The position numbers were made by a program, and so were the translations under genes. From CAYZPW01 sp964480475 (lineage in GTDB: Bacteria; B130-G9), in assembly GCA_964480475.1 (NCBI GenBank), contig CAYZPW010000090.1, positions 1 to 14,696 of the forward strand: DNA of 14,696 nucleotides, given 5' to 3'. The notes under the pieces were generated by a model. The model saw only the letters and a program-made list of their open reading frames with translations, was not told the origin of the DNA and ran no database searches. This document shows, piece by piece, positions 1 to 6,805 of the stretch. Numbering within the stretch: position 1 is the first letter of the stretch; each line of letters starts with the position of its first letter.

Positions 1-2
1 AG

Positions 3-281
3 TTCGTCAGGCGCTCAAACAGCTTGTTCGAGCTCTCGACGCTGACAAAGGTTAGGCTGGAATGTCCCTTAGTCGGATTGAGAAAGGTCGAGATTCTGGA
101 GATGGGGGTGGAGCTGTCGGCGCCATTGGATCTCATCTATTCGTGCTATTGCGGCAACGAGTTGATGTGCGGTCGCTGCCTGTCATGCCTCCAGATCAGA
201 AAGGCCGTCCGCGAGCTGTCTGTTGAGGACCCGCTTCTGGGCGAAGCCGCCGCAAAGATAAACCAGAGGTTTCAAAGATGA
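3..281 (+). CDS. queC: 7-cyano-7-deazaguanine synthase QueC, C-terminal part (5' truncated by window)
   Basis: QueC converts 7-carboxy-7-deazaguanine (CDG), ATP and ammonia to preQ0 in the queuosine precursor pathway. Only the last ~92 residues are present, and the frame is open to the window edge, so the true start lies upstream. Seen: a C-terminal zinc-site pattern, with SCY followed eight residues later by CGRCLSC, giving four cysteines in the spacing typical of QueC. Before it stands a stretch of the form PL..LRKVEILEMGVEL..PLDLIYSCY, the usual QueC lead-in. The TTG at 24 is an internal codon rather than a start, because homology to the family extends upstream of it. The stop overlaps the next gene's ATG (ATGA), indicating translational coupling. 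The ATP-pyrophosphatase motif lies outside the window and cannot be checked. Confidence 0.88.
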   Translation, partial: FVRRSNSLFELSTLTKVRLECPLVGLRKVEILEMGVELSAPLDLIYSCYCGNELMCGRCLSCLQIRKAVRELSVEDPLLGEAAAKINQRFQR

Positions 282-874
282 AGTGGGCGTTCATTCCAGA
301 GAGAATCGACTACGATGGCAGCCAGCTGGCGGCGCATTTCGCATACAAGCGCGCCTCGCTTGTCGGCGACTCGATCGTCGCGTTCGTAGGGGCCTGCAAC
401 GTTCGACCTGAGTGTATGGTCGATGTGGCGGACCTGGCAAGCGGCAGCAGGATTGCCAGCCGGCAGATGCTGCATTTTATCGTCGAGCATTTCGATGCTG
501 ACCTCGAGAGGGCGGTGCTTCGACAGCGATTGCTGGTTTGCATCTTGCAGCAGGCAGTGAATACGCGGCTTGGTCAGAACAAGAGCGACAGAGTCGTCGA
601 AAGGGATGGCGACGACCTGTTCGTGGGCGATAGAAAGCTGACCGTGAGCGTCGCCACCGCGAGTCCCGTCTCGTGCATCATTCACCTGGGCGTCAACATT
701 GATGCGAGGGGCGCGCCGATCGACGCAATCGGGTTGTCGGAGCTGCTGCCTAGACAGGTTCTGGAATGCATGATCACCGATGTAATGAGGTCCTACGTCG
801 CTGAACATGAAGACGTTCGTAAGGCGAGGTCGCTTGTTCGAGGCGTGACCGAGTTCGGGGGCAAGGGCAATTGA
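278..874 (+). CDS. DUF366 family protein in a queuosine-precursor operon
   Basis: This 198-residue protein matches the pattern I remember for DUF366, a family described mainly from archaea and without assigned function. Seen: an opening of the form ERIDYDGSQLAAHFAYK (residues 8-24), HFIVEHFD (66-73), LRQRLL (81-86), GDDLF (111-115), KLTVSVATASPVS (120-132) and HLGVN (136-140). There is no signal peptide or membrane segment, so it is probably cytosolic. The ATG overlaps the queC stop by 4 bases and has AGAGG 8 bases upstream. The gene's own stop overlaps the queE ATG by one base. This tight packing between queC and queE implies a role tied to 7-deazaguanine or tRNA modification (inference). 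From memory, and unchecked, a structure of an archaeal member has a fold related to class II aminoacyl-tRNA and biotin synthetases. No QueD zinc-histidine pattern is visible. Confidence 0.8.
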   Translation: MKWAFIPERIDYDGSQLAAHFAYKRASLVGDSIVAFVGACNVRPECMVDVADLASGSRIASRQMLHFIVEHFDADLERAVLRQRLLVCILQQAVNTRLGQNKSDRVVERDGDDLFVGDRKLTVSVATASPVSCIIHLGVNIDARGAPIDAIGLSELLPRQVLECMITDVMRSYVAEHEDVRKARSLVRGVTEFGGKGN

Positions 875-1644
875 TGCGTCGGGGGCCAAGAGTTGAGCCT
901 GTTGTGGGCTATGTGGCCGAGTTGTTTGACGGCATTCAGGGCGAGGGCGTATTCGCAGGCTATCATCACGCCTTCATAAGACTGGCTGGGTGCAGCCTTG
1001 GATGCAAGTACTGCGATACGGAATACGCCCAGCGGCAGGATGGTCCATTTCGCGTCTTTCGCGGTGCGGGCACGGTCGTCAAGGAGCTCGACAACCCCGT
1101 GGACGTCGGCGTAGTCGTCAAAGAACTCAAGTCCTTGCTCGAGACCTCTGCCTCGATCACCACAGTTTGCGTCACCGGCGGCGAGCCGCTTGAGCAGCCG
1201 CGCTTCTTGAGGTATTTGCTCAAGGCGGCTGAGGCGCTTGAGGTTCCGATTCTGCTGGAGACGAATGGCGTCGAGTATGAGAACCTGGACCACGTCTTGG
1301 ACATGGTTGACCAGATCTCTGTTGACATCAAGCTTCCGAGCGCATCTGGAAGGGATGACCTGTGGGACCGGCACACTGCGTTTCTTCAGATGGCTCGACA
1401 CAAGTATGTGTTCGTCAAGATGGCGATAGATGAGTCGACAGAGCTTGGAGAGGTCGAGCGGGCGGCGGGAATCGTCCATGAGACCGCTCCGGAGGCGCCG
1501 GTTTTCTTGCAGCCAGTCTCAGATGCCGCTGGCGCGCCGTCCATTTCCTACCGACACATCATCGAATTATATGAAGTGTGCGCGAGATGCACCAAGGATG
1601 TCCGCGTAATGCCGCAGATCCATAAGATCATCGGTTCACTATGA
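874..1644 (+). CDS. queE: 7-carboxy-7-deazaguanine synthase QueE (radical SAM)
   Basis: QueE rearranges 6-carboxy-tetrahydropterin to CDG, the substrate of QueC, using S-adenosylmethionine and an iron-sulfur cluster. Seen in 256 residues: the N-terminal substrate-side signature FDGIQGEG (18-25); the cluster motif CSLGCKYC (40-47), the radical SAM CX3CX2C form followed by DT; the TGGEP motif (101-105), which contacts SAM; ETNG in the next strand; and SVDIKLPS. Length is in the normal range for the longer QueE types. The start is taken at ATG 874, which overlaps the upstream stop as TGATG. The TTG at 871 is possible but less likely. QueE and QueC catalyse consecutive steps, so the operon is functionally coherent. 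QueD and FolE are not in the window and may lie upstream. Confidence 0.93.
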   Translation: MRRGPRVEPVVGYVAELFDGIQGEGVFAGYHHAFIRLAGCSLGCKYCDTEYAQRQDGPFRVFRGAGTVVKELDNPVDVGVVVKELKSLLETSASITTVCVTGGEPLEQPRFLRYLLKAAEALEVPILLETNGVEYENLDHVLDMVDQISVDIKLPSASGRDDLWDRHTAFLQMARHKYVFVKMAIDESTELGEVERAAGIVHETAPEAPVFLQPVSDAAGAPSISYRHIIELYEVCARCTKDVRVMPQIHKIIGSL

Positions 1645-1658
1645 CGTCGAACTGCCAA

Positions 1659-1674
1659 TTCGCCGTTCGGCGAA
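1659..1674 (+). repeat. Short perfect hairpin after queE
   Basis: TTCGCC and GGCGAA form a 6-bp stem around a GTTC loop in the 50-base gap between queE and the microcompartment-protein gene. There is no run of T after it, so it is not a standard intrinsic terminator. It may be an RNA stability element or a chance structure. Confidence 0.3.
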
Positions 1675-1694
1675 CCTTCGGCTGAGGCTTGAGG

Positions 1695-1982
1695 ATGTTC
1701 GCCGCTGAAGTAATTGGGACGGTCGTTGCGACTCAAAAGCATGAGAAGCTCGCTGGTAGGAAGCTTCTGATCGTGAGTAGGCTCGATCGGGAAGGTAGGA
1801 TCACGGGCGAAGAGCTTATCGCGGTCGATACCGTCGGCGCGGGCGTCGGCGAGCGCGTCTTGGTCGTGAAGGAAGGCGGCTCCGCCTCGATGGCAATGGG
1901 CGTCGAGAAGCCCCCGGCGAACGTAGTGATCGTCGGCATTATCGATCAGATGAATCTGCGCGAACAGGCTCACCCGGAGTGA
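1695..1982 (+). CDS. EutN/CcmL-family bacterial microcompartment vertex protein (BMC-P), orphan
   Basis: BMC-P proteins form pentamers that cap the vertices of microcompartment shells. Seen: the whole 95-residue product fits the family, beginning MFAAEVIGTVVATQKHEKL, then GRKLLIVSRLD, then AVDTVGAGVGERVLVVKEG followed by a GSAS turn, and ending in a VVIVGIIDQM strand. The ATG at 1695 is preferred over the TTG at 1689 because CTGAGG (1682-1687) lies 7 bases upstream of it and the family usually begins just before the first beta strand. Odd: no BMC-H or BMC-T shell gene, signature enzyme or encapsulation-peptide protein lies in the window. Solitary EutN-like genes are known from genomes with shell loci elsewhere and from genomes without any. 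Assignment to the family is firm, but its role here is unknown. Confidence 0.88.
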   Translation: MFAAEVIGTVVATQKHEKLAGRKLLIVSRLDREGRITGEELIAVDTVGAGVGERVLVVKEGGSASMAMGVEKPPANVVIVGIIDQMNLREQAHPE

Positions 1983-2055
1983 TGGGATTGTCGTGCGTCT
2001 GGGGCCTGCTGGGCAAGAGCTTTGCTGCAATTATCTTGTTCAGATTCAGGCTTCC

Positions 2056-2083
2056 TTTACAATCTTCCTCGTCGATGTATAGT
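2056..2083 (+). promoter_or_regulatory. Candidate sigma70-type promoter for the toxin-antitoxin pair
   Basis: TTTACA (2056-2061) and TATAGT (2078-2083) are separated by 16 bases and lie 69 bases before the antitoxin ATG. Both hexamers match the consensus well. The rest of the gap from 1983 to 2151 shows nothing else clear. Prediction from pattern only. Confidence 0.4.
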
Positions 2084-2151
2084 TCATTGTGTGCTTAATG
2101 GCGTAATCATGCCTGGGAGGTCTTGCGGAAGCAGAAAGGAGTGTATAGAGA

Positions 2152-2400
2152 ATGAGCCTGATAAAAGCGGTCGAGGTCACCGGGACGGTGGATGAGCAGC
2201 GCGAACTCCACTTGGATGAGCCGTTGCCCGTCGCCGGTTCTGGCCCGGTTCGGGTGATCGTCCTTTTTGAGGGAAAGGATGATCCCACTGAAGAGGAATG
2301 GTTCAAGGCGGCCGCCTCAAACCCGGTTTTCGATTTCTTGAAGGACCCTGAAGAGGACATCTACTCGCCCGATGATGGCAAGCCGTTTGCTATTGGCTAA
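2152..2400 (+). CDS. Type II antitoxin-like protein paired with a MazF/PemK toxin
   Basis: This 82-residue acidic protein has an N-terminal beta-rich part of the form KAVEVTGTVDEQRELHLDEP (5-24) followed by VRVIVLF. This resembles the small antitoxin family, common in cyanobacteria and other free-living bacteria, found directly before MazF-like genes and distantly like AF2212 (DUF104) proteins. The C-terminal half (EEEWFKAAASNPVFDFLKDP, then DDGKPF) is the probable toxin-binding tail, as in other antitoxins with a flexible C-terminus. AAAGGAG (2135-2141) lies 10 bases before the ATG. The stop overlaps the toxin start (TAATG). In known pairs the antitoxin binds and neutralises the toxin and often represses the operon. 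There is no obvious helix-turn-helix here, so DNA binding by this protein is uncertain. Confidence 0.75.
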   Translation: MSLIKAVEVTGTVDEQRELHLDEPLPVAGSGPVRVIVLFEGKDDPTEEEWFKAAASNPVFDFLKDPEEDIYSPDDGKPFAIG

Positions 2401-2744
2401 TGCTCAAGTACACAATCGTCCTCACACCGTTTCCGTTCGATGATCTCCGAGGCTCAAAGGTCAGACCGGCCGTATGCTTGACTGAACCTATAGGCCCGCA
2501 CAGACATGTCGTTGTTGCGTTCATAAGCAGCAGAATCCCTCCCGAGATGTTTGAAACCGACCTGTTGATTGATTCTGAGAGACCGGATTTCGCAGCCACG
2601 GGCCTGAAGGTGACCTCCACCATAAGGCTGCACCGTCTTATGTCTATCTCTGGCTCGGCAATACTTCGAGAACTTGGCCATATTCCTGATGATATGGTCA
2701 GAGAGGTCCGGTCGGCCTTGAGGAGGCTCTTTGATTTGCAGTAG
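2400..2744 (+). CDS. MazF/PemK-family endoribonuclease toxin
   Basis: This 114-residue protein fits the PemK/MazF fold, which cleaves mRNA at short sequence motifs and halts growth when unopposed. Seen: the family N-terminus TPFPFDDLRGSKVRPAVCL (9-27) with the conserved arginine-proline at 22-23; the second conserved segment VVAFISSRIP (38-47), whose serines sit where MazF has its catalytic serine or threonine; and GLKVTSTIRLHRLMSI (68-83), the strand and loop that normally follow. Its ATG overlaps the antitoxin stop by one base and has no strong ribosome binding site, so translation probably depends on the antitoxin gene. No lesion is visible, and the pair looks intact. Such pairs are mobile, but I see no flanking mobile element. 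Confidence 0.87.
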   Translation: MLKYTIVLTPFPFDDLRGSKVRPAVCLTEPIGPHRHVVVAFISSRIPPEMFETDLLIDSERPDFAATGLKVTSTIRLHRLMSISGSAILRELGHIPDDMVREVRSALRRLFDLQ

Positions 2745-2836
2745 AAGCGATACGTCGTTCGGGACGCTGATGTCTATCTGTTGAGAGACTAGGTGCGAGC
2801 CGTTGTCAGAATGGCCGACAGGTCATCTGATGCTCA

Positions 2837-2864
2837 TTGATTGATGCTTCTCTTGGCCTATAAG
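2837..2864 (+). promoter_or_regulatory. Candidate sigma70-type promoter for the 264-residue hypothetical gene
   Basis: TTGATT (2837-2842) and TATAAG (2859-2864) are spaced by 16 bases, 42 bases before the ATG at 2906. An AAAGGGA ribosome binding site lies between. The spacing is good and the hexamers are fair. Prediction only. Confidence 0.35.
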
Positions 2865-2905
2865 GGCTTGTCGTCACAGATCAATTCAAAGGGACTTCAG
2901 ATGCC

Positions 2906-3700
2906 ATGACAAAGAATGCATGTCCGGATATCATTGAATTCGCAGAGACCGAAAACAAGATCGCGCAAGAGACAGCAAGGAAGCATCCGAAGGAGTCGGC
3001 GCCAGTAAATGGCGTGCTCTCTCTTCTCATGGAATTCCGCCCGAGCGGGCGTGGAGAGTACTGGCTTATTCTCTCATACTGGAATCAGATCGGGTCTTTT
3101 TCTCTCCTAGCCTACATCGCTGCCCTTCGGCTTCATTTCGCCCAGGCAGGCTGGTGCCTCAGAAGCTTGCTCGAGGCGGGTCCGAAAGCTGCCTATTGTA
3201 TTTCACATGAAGACGCGCTCACGGCCGCGATTAAGCGAACTGAGAATGATCAAGTCTATGAGAAAAACAATTTCAAGCGAAAATGTCATCATTGGGTCGA
3301 GACCGAGTATTCCGAGTACTCCAGGGACCTCCTTGAAAAAAAAAGCCTCATAAACAAGTTCTGTACTCATTCTGGGTTTCTCACTGTGGGCAGCATGTCT
3401 GAAAGCAAAGCCGGTTACCGACTGAGCTGTTTCGACCTTGAGGAACCGTGGTTGATCAGGTTGATGCTTTTTCTTATTTCTGACTCGGTGCTGAAGATAC
3501 TTAAGATCCTCGCAAATGAGGCGAATGCAGCTGGCCATTCGCAGGCAACGGCCTTTTATGAGCATTTTAACAGCTGCCGGGATCAGATAGAAGGGCTAGT
3601 GGAAGGTCTTGTTAGAGATCCAAGGTGTGCCAAGTTCCTGCGGCAGAATGGTCATGCGGTTCTAAGGGACCACCGAAGCCCGGAGTCGGAGCGTGAGTAG
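2906..3700 (+). CDS. Conserved-looking hypothetical protein, 264 residues, function unknown
   Basis: I do not recognise a named domain. The protein looks mostly alpha-helical and soluble, with a striking core of the form LMEFRPSGRGEYWLILSYWN (41-60), then AALRLHFAQAGWCLRSLLEA. I vaguely recall this core from widespread uncharacterised proteins of about 250 residues, but I cannot name a family. The segment CLRSLLEAG with flanking helices is loosely like DUF5677-type proteins (weak). No signal peptide, coiled coil or catalytic motif stands out. The ATG at 2906 is preceded by AAAGGGA, and the ATG at 2901 is in a frame closed at once by TGA. Odd: nine consecutive A (3336-3344) lie in the middle of the gene, a possible slippage site. 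It sits alone after the toxin-antitoxin pair and may be an accessory gene. Confidence 0.6.
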   Translation: MTKNACPDIIEFAETENKIAQETARKHPKESAPVNGVLSLLMEFRPSGRGEYWLILSYWNQIGSFSLLAYIAALRLHFAQAGWCLRSLLEAGPKAAYCISHEDALTAAIKRTENDQVYEKNNFKRKCHHWVETEYSEYSRDLLEKKSLINKFCTHSGFLTVGSMSESKAGYRLSCFDLEEPWLIRLMLFLISDSVLKILKILANEANAAGHSQATAFYEHFNSCRDQIEGLVEGLVRDPRCAKFLRQNGHAVLRDHRSPESERE

Positions 3701-3770
3701 GGCTTGTCTCGCGCCCTGATCAGATGCGGAGGGAAGATTCCTCGATGTCACGCTACTCCTGAGACACCGA

Positions 3771-5255
3771 ATGACTCGTTCGGCTCCAGTGTTTATTGCT
3801 AAATACGTCTGGCACATCGCCCTAGCGCTGGTGCTCCTCCTGGCGGCATACCTGCGGCTCGAGGGACTGGGCGAGAGCTCGCTCTGGCTGGACGAATGTT
3901 ACACTGCCTCCTTCTCGCAACACGGTCTTTTGGACGTCGTAACGGCGTGCTTGAGCGACGTTCATCCTCCGCTCTTCTTTTTTGCGATGAATGTCGTGAT
4001 GAGGTTGGCCGGCAAATCGGAGTTTTTCCTGAGACTGCCATCCGCTCTGTTCGGCATCGCGACCTGCCTAGCCGTGTTCCTGTTGTCAAGAATGGTCGCC
4101 GGCAGAAGATTCGCTCTTTTTGCGGCGCTGCTGATAGCGGTCTGCCCATTGGCAATAGACCACAGTCGGGGAGCAAGGTCGTATCCGCTCGTAACGTTCA
4201 TCGGGACCATGCTCACCATCGCGATACTGCGGCTCTGCGAGAAGCAGACGAGGCGCCGAATAATGATGGTCGTTCTATACGGCACACTGCTTGCTTATAC
4301 ACATTATGTCGGCCTTATCTATCTCTTCTCGCTCGTCTGCGCCGTGCTGTTATTCTCCGGATTTGCCTCGGGGGCCAAGAAACCGGTCGCGAAGGCCACT
4401 CTTCTCATTCTCGTTTTGTTCTCGCCATGGATGCCGGTTGCTGTTGGGCAGTTAGGCGGCAAACAGCCACATATCGGAAGATTCGGCCTGCTCTCGCTGC
4501 GCGATATGTTCTGGGCGCACGGCCCCTTCTCGGCGATTCAGAGCAAAGGACTGGCCGGCCTTGCGGGTGCGCTCTTTCTTTCCATTGTGGCCTTCTCGGT
4601 GGTCCGGTCGATCATGCTCCGCGGTTCTTCAAATCCGCCTCGAGGCACGCTCTCCCAGAGCATGGTTCGATGTTTGGCTGGGACGTTTTTTTTCTTTGTC
4701 GCAATCTACTATTTGCTGGGCTTTTGGCGCCCGTCTTTCTGGCCAAAAACTGCCCTGGTCGTGTATCCAGTTCTGATGTCGCTTTTCGCTGTGGGCGCAG
4801 CCAATCTCGTCAAGATGGGAAGAGGACGCGGCTATCGTCGAGGAACGTCCGCCGTCATCGCTCTTGTTTGCCTATCTTTGTCGCTCGTCAACGCCGCGCA
4901 ATATGAGCCTCCGGTCCATCCAGACATTCGCAGTTTATTCGCGTTCCTGCGAGAGCGCCCCGCCTCGGAGCCGCTCGCATTCTGTAGAGATGACGCGGCT
5001 CCTATGGCCGAGTTCTATCTTTCCAACGCCAGGGAGATGTTCTATTCCGGCAGGATGTTCTTTCTTCCTGATGGTGAAGCCGTCTCGGCAGCGGTTGGTG
5101 CACTGAAAAAGAGCAAGCGCCTCTGGGTGGTAACTACCAGGCCGGGCAAGACTCTGCTGGAAGACCTTGCTGAACGTCATCTAGAGAAGCTGGACGTTGC
5201 GGAATTCGATAGGTGTCGTGCAATCCTATATGATTGGCCAGAGAACCAGAAGTAG
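3771..5255 (+). CDS. GT39/ArnT-like integral membrane glycosyltransferase
   Basis: This 494-residue multi-pass membrane protein has the GT-C fold pattern. Such enzymes move a sugar from a polyprenyl-phosphate donor to a protein, lipid or glycan on the periplasmic side. Seen: a first membrane helix (about residues 14-29, ending YLRL), then LWLDECYT with the acidic pair D41-E42 in the first external loop, the usual catalytic site. These are followed by DVHPPLFF (63-70), the D.HPPL signature, and RLPSALFG. Many hydrophobic helices follow. A soluble C-terminal part of about 110 residues (from roughly 385) begins RSLFAFLRERP. The acceptor and donor cannot be read from the sequence. The ribosome binding site is weak. 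The GT4 gene follows 75 bases downstream, so the two probably serve the same envelope glycan (inference). Confidence 0.85.
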   Translation: MTRSAPVFIAKYVWHIALALVLLLAAYLRLEGLGESSLWLDECYTASFSQHGLLDVVTACLSDVHPPLFFFAMNVVMRLAGKSEFFLRLPSALFGIATCLAVFLLSRMVAGRRFALFAALLIAVCPLAIDHSRGARSYPLVTFIGTMLTIAILRLCEKQTRRRIMMVVLYGTLLAYTHYVGLIYLFSLVCAVLLFSGFASGAKKPVAKATLLILVLFSPWMPVAVGQLGGKQPHIGRFGLLSLRDMFWAHGPFSAIQSKGLAGLAGALFLSIVAFSVVRSIMLRGSSNPPRGTLSQSMVRCLAGTFFFFVAIYYLLGFWRPSFWPKTALVVYPVLMSLFAVGAANLVKMGRGRGYRRGTSAVIALVCLSLSLVNAAQYEPPVHPDIRSLFAFLRERPASEPLAFCRDDAAPMAEFYLSNAREMFYSGRMFFLPDGEAVSAAVGALKKSKRLWVVTTRPGKTLLEDLAERHLEKLDVAEFDRCRAILYDWPENQK

Positions 5256-5330
5256 CTTCAACATTGCTTTCATAGCGCCCCTTGTCTCTAGTATTCTGGC
5301 ACAAACTGATTTCTGCGAGGCGAGGTGAAG

Positions 5331-6506
5331 ATGTCGTATTGCATTTTGGGGCCGGTTGTTCCACTAAGGGGTGGTATAGCACACTATACAACGCTGCTTG
5401 CTAGCGAGCTTCAGAAAAGGGGCGAGGTAAACGTCATCTCCTTCTCGCGGCTGTATCCCCGTTTCTTGTACCCCGGGAAGTCGCAGGTAGAGCAGAACGG
5501 CGCGCTGGAGCCGCCGGCAGACGTCCAGTTCTGCCTCGACACGATGAATCCGCTCACATGGTGGAGAACGGCCAAGAAGATCATTGTGCTGAGGCCCGAG
5601 ATGCTGATCGTCCCGTTCTGGGTCACCTACCTCGTGCCGCCCATTCTCTCTGTGGTCTCGATGGTGAGGCGCCGTTTGGCCACGAAGGTGCTGTTCATCT
5701 GTCACAACGTCATCCCGCACGACGTCTCAAGAATGCACCTCTTGCTCGTCAAGGCGCTGCTCAAGAAGGGCGATTTCGCCATTGTTCACTCCGAACAGGA
5801 GAAGCGCCTCGTCCAAGAGGCTGCGCCGAACATCGACGTCGTCAAGCACGTTCATCCGATATACGGTTTCTTCGGAGCCAGTGGTAGCAAAGCCGACCAT
5901 GAACTATCACTTCAGGATGCGAGGGCTAACCTGCGGATTTCTAAGGATAAACTTGTCCTACTGTTCTTCGGATTTGTCCGACCATACAAGGGACTCGACC
6001 TGCTCATCGAGGCGATGCCCATGATCCGCCAGCGCCTCGACGCGTATCTTCTCGTTGTCGGCGAGTTCTGGGAGAGTCGGACACGCTTCGACGAGATGAT
6101 CGAGGAGCTTTCTCTTGTTGAAAACATAAGAATTATCGATAGATATGTCCCAGATAATGAAGTTGCACTTTACTTTTCGGCCGCGGATATTGTGGTTTTG
6201 CCGTATCGAGAGGCAACTCAGAGCGGCGTAATTCAGATCGCCTACGCCTTCCATAAGCCCGTCATAACCACGAACGTTGGCGGCCTCCCAGAGGTTGTCG
6301 GGGACGGCGAGACGGGCTATATCGTCTCGAAAGAAAGCCCTGAGGCGATTGCCGGCGCGGTCTTGCGCTTTGCGCGTGAGCGTGGGAGCGTCGATTTCAC
6401 GACGAACATCGAGGCGATTCTCGACCGCTTTTCCTGGGGGTATTTGGTTGATATGATTGAACGGCTTGGCAAGATGAAAATCATGGAAGGAAGTCAAGAA
6501 CCGTGA
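5331..6506 (+). CDS. GT4-family glycosyltransferase (GT-B fold)
   Basis: This 391-residue cytosolic or membrane-associated retaining glycosyltransferase would use a nucleotide sugar. Seen: the N-terminal Rossmann opening GPVVPLRGGIAHY (7-19) with the glycine pair that faces the donor; HNVIPHD and HSEQEKRL in the first domain; LFFGFVRPYKGLDLLIEAM, with R217 and K220 where GT4 enzymes bind the donor phosphates; AADIVVLPYREATQSG; and NVGGLPEVVGDGETG. In the family's EX7E motif the second glutamate is replaced by glutamine (E294...Q302), a variant I recall in related GT4 branches. The start is ATG 5331 with GAGG upstream; GTG 5325 is an alternative that adds two residues. The gene follows the GT39-like gene, and its stop overlaps the next gene's GTG. 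The sugar transferred is unknown. Confidence 0.88.
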   Translation: MSYCILGPVVPLRGGIAHYTTLLASELQKRGEVNVISFSRLYPRFLYPGKSQVEQNGALEPPADVQFCLDTMNPLTWWRTAKKIIVLRPEMLIVPFWVTYLVPPILSVVSMVRRRLATKVLFICHNVIPHDVSRMHLLLVKALLKKGDFAIVHSEQEKRLVQEAAPNIDVVKHVHPIYGFFGASGSKADHELSLQDARANLRISKDKLVLLFFGFVRPYKGLDLLIEAMPMIRQRLDAYLLVVGEFWESRTRFDEMIEELSLVENIRIIDRYVPDNEVALYFSAADIVVLPYREATQSGVIQIAYAFHKPVITTNVGGLPEVVGDGETGYIVSKESPEAIAGAVLRFARERGSVDFTTNIEAILDRFSWGYLVDMIERLGKMKIMEGSQEP

Positions 6507-6739
6507 AGCCCTATGGCGATTGTGTATATTGTGGGGGCGAGGTCACCGAGCGGCCGGAGCGCATTGATTATCGGTTTCACGGACAGCTGTTCATTCTGGA
6601 AAACGTCCCAACGGGAGTGTGCGGCCAATGCGGGGAGAGGTTTTTCAAGGCTGAAATCGCGAAGCGAATGGAAGATGCCGTTCGTCGCATTAATGAGCCT
6701 GTATCAACCGTGGCTGTGCCGGTGATTGCAGTTATGTAG
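6503..6739 (+). CDS. YgiT/MqsA-type zinc-finger protein without a visible toxin partner
   Basis: This 78-residue protein holds two CXXC pairs, C7-C10 (CVYCG) and C40-C43 (CGQCGE). Between them is a stretch of the form ERIDYRFHGQLFILENVPTGV, the standard YgiT-type zinc ribbon that forms the N-terminal half of MqsA-like antitoxins. After it comes only a short helix (FFKAEIAKRMEDAVRRINEP), with no MqsA helix-turn-helix domain. It starts with GTG overlapping the GT4 stop by 4 bases (GTGA), with GGAAG about 9 bases upstream. Small YgiT-only proteins usually sit directly after a DUF4258-type toxin gene. Here the preceding gene is a full-length glycosyltransferase, so the partner is missing, distant, or no longer needed. 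The domain call is firm, while antitoxin function is inference. Confidence 0.8.
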   Translation: MKPYGDCVYCGGEVTERPERIDYRFHGQLFILENVPTGVCGQCGERFFKAEIAKRMEDAVRRINEPVSTVAVPVIAVM

Positions 6740-6805
6740 CTGTGTCAGGAGCAAATACTGCGTGGTCATGCTAGCGCCTTTTGTGAGAACTAGTGGAGAA
6801 AAACG

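Noticed and set aside
272..889. 205-codon open frame on the - strand opposite the DUF366 gene
   Set aside because: It mirrors the DUF366 coding region almost exactly, which is typical of a shadow frame.
793..1479. 228-codon open frame on the - strand across DUF366 and queE
   Set aside because: It lies antisense to two genes with clear family motifs, and its product is rich in Arg, Leu and Asp with no domain pattern.
1659..1674. Hairpin after queE as an intrinsic terminator
   Set aside because: The stem is only 6 bp and no T tract follows. It is kept only as a low-confidence repeat.
1983..2151. Possible tRNA or riboswitch in the gap before the toxin-antitoxin pair
   Set aside because: No cloverleaf, T-loop sequence or conserved riboswitch core could be seen. 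Only a promoter-like pair of hexamers is supported.
3336..3344. A9 tract as a real frameshift in the hypothetical gene
   Set aside because: The frame is continuous through the tract and the sequence looks coherent on both sides, so there is no evidence of disruption here.
3896..4906. 336-codon open frame on the + strand in another frame of the GT39 gene
   Set aside because: It overlaps a glycosyltransferase with clear motifs and membrane helices. Its own product is Arg/Cys-rich and lacks any domain.
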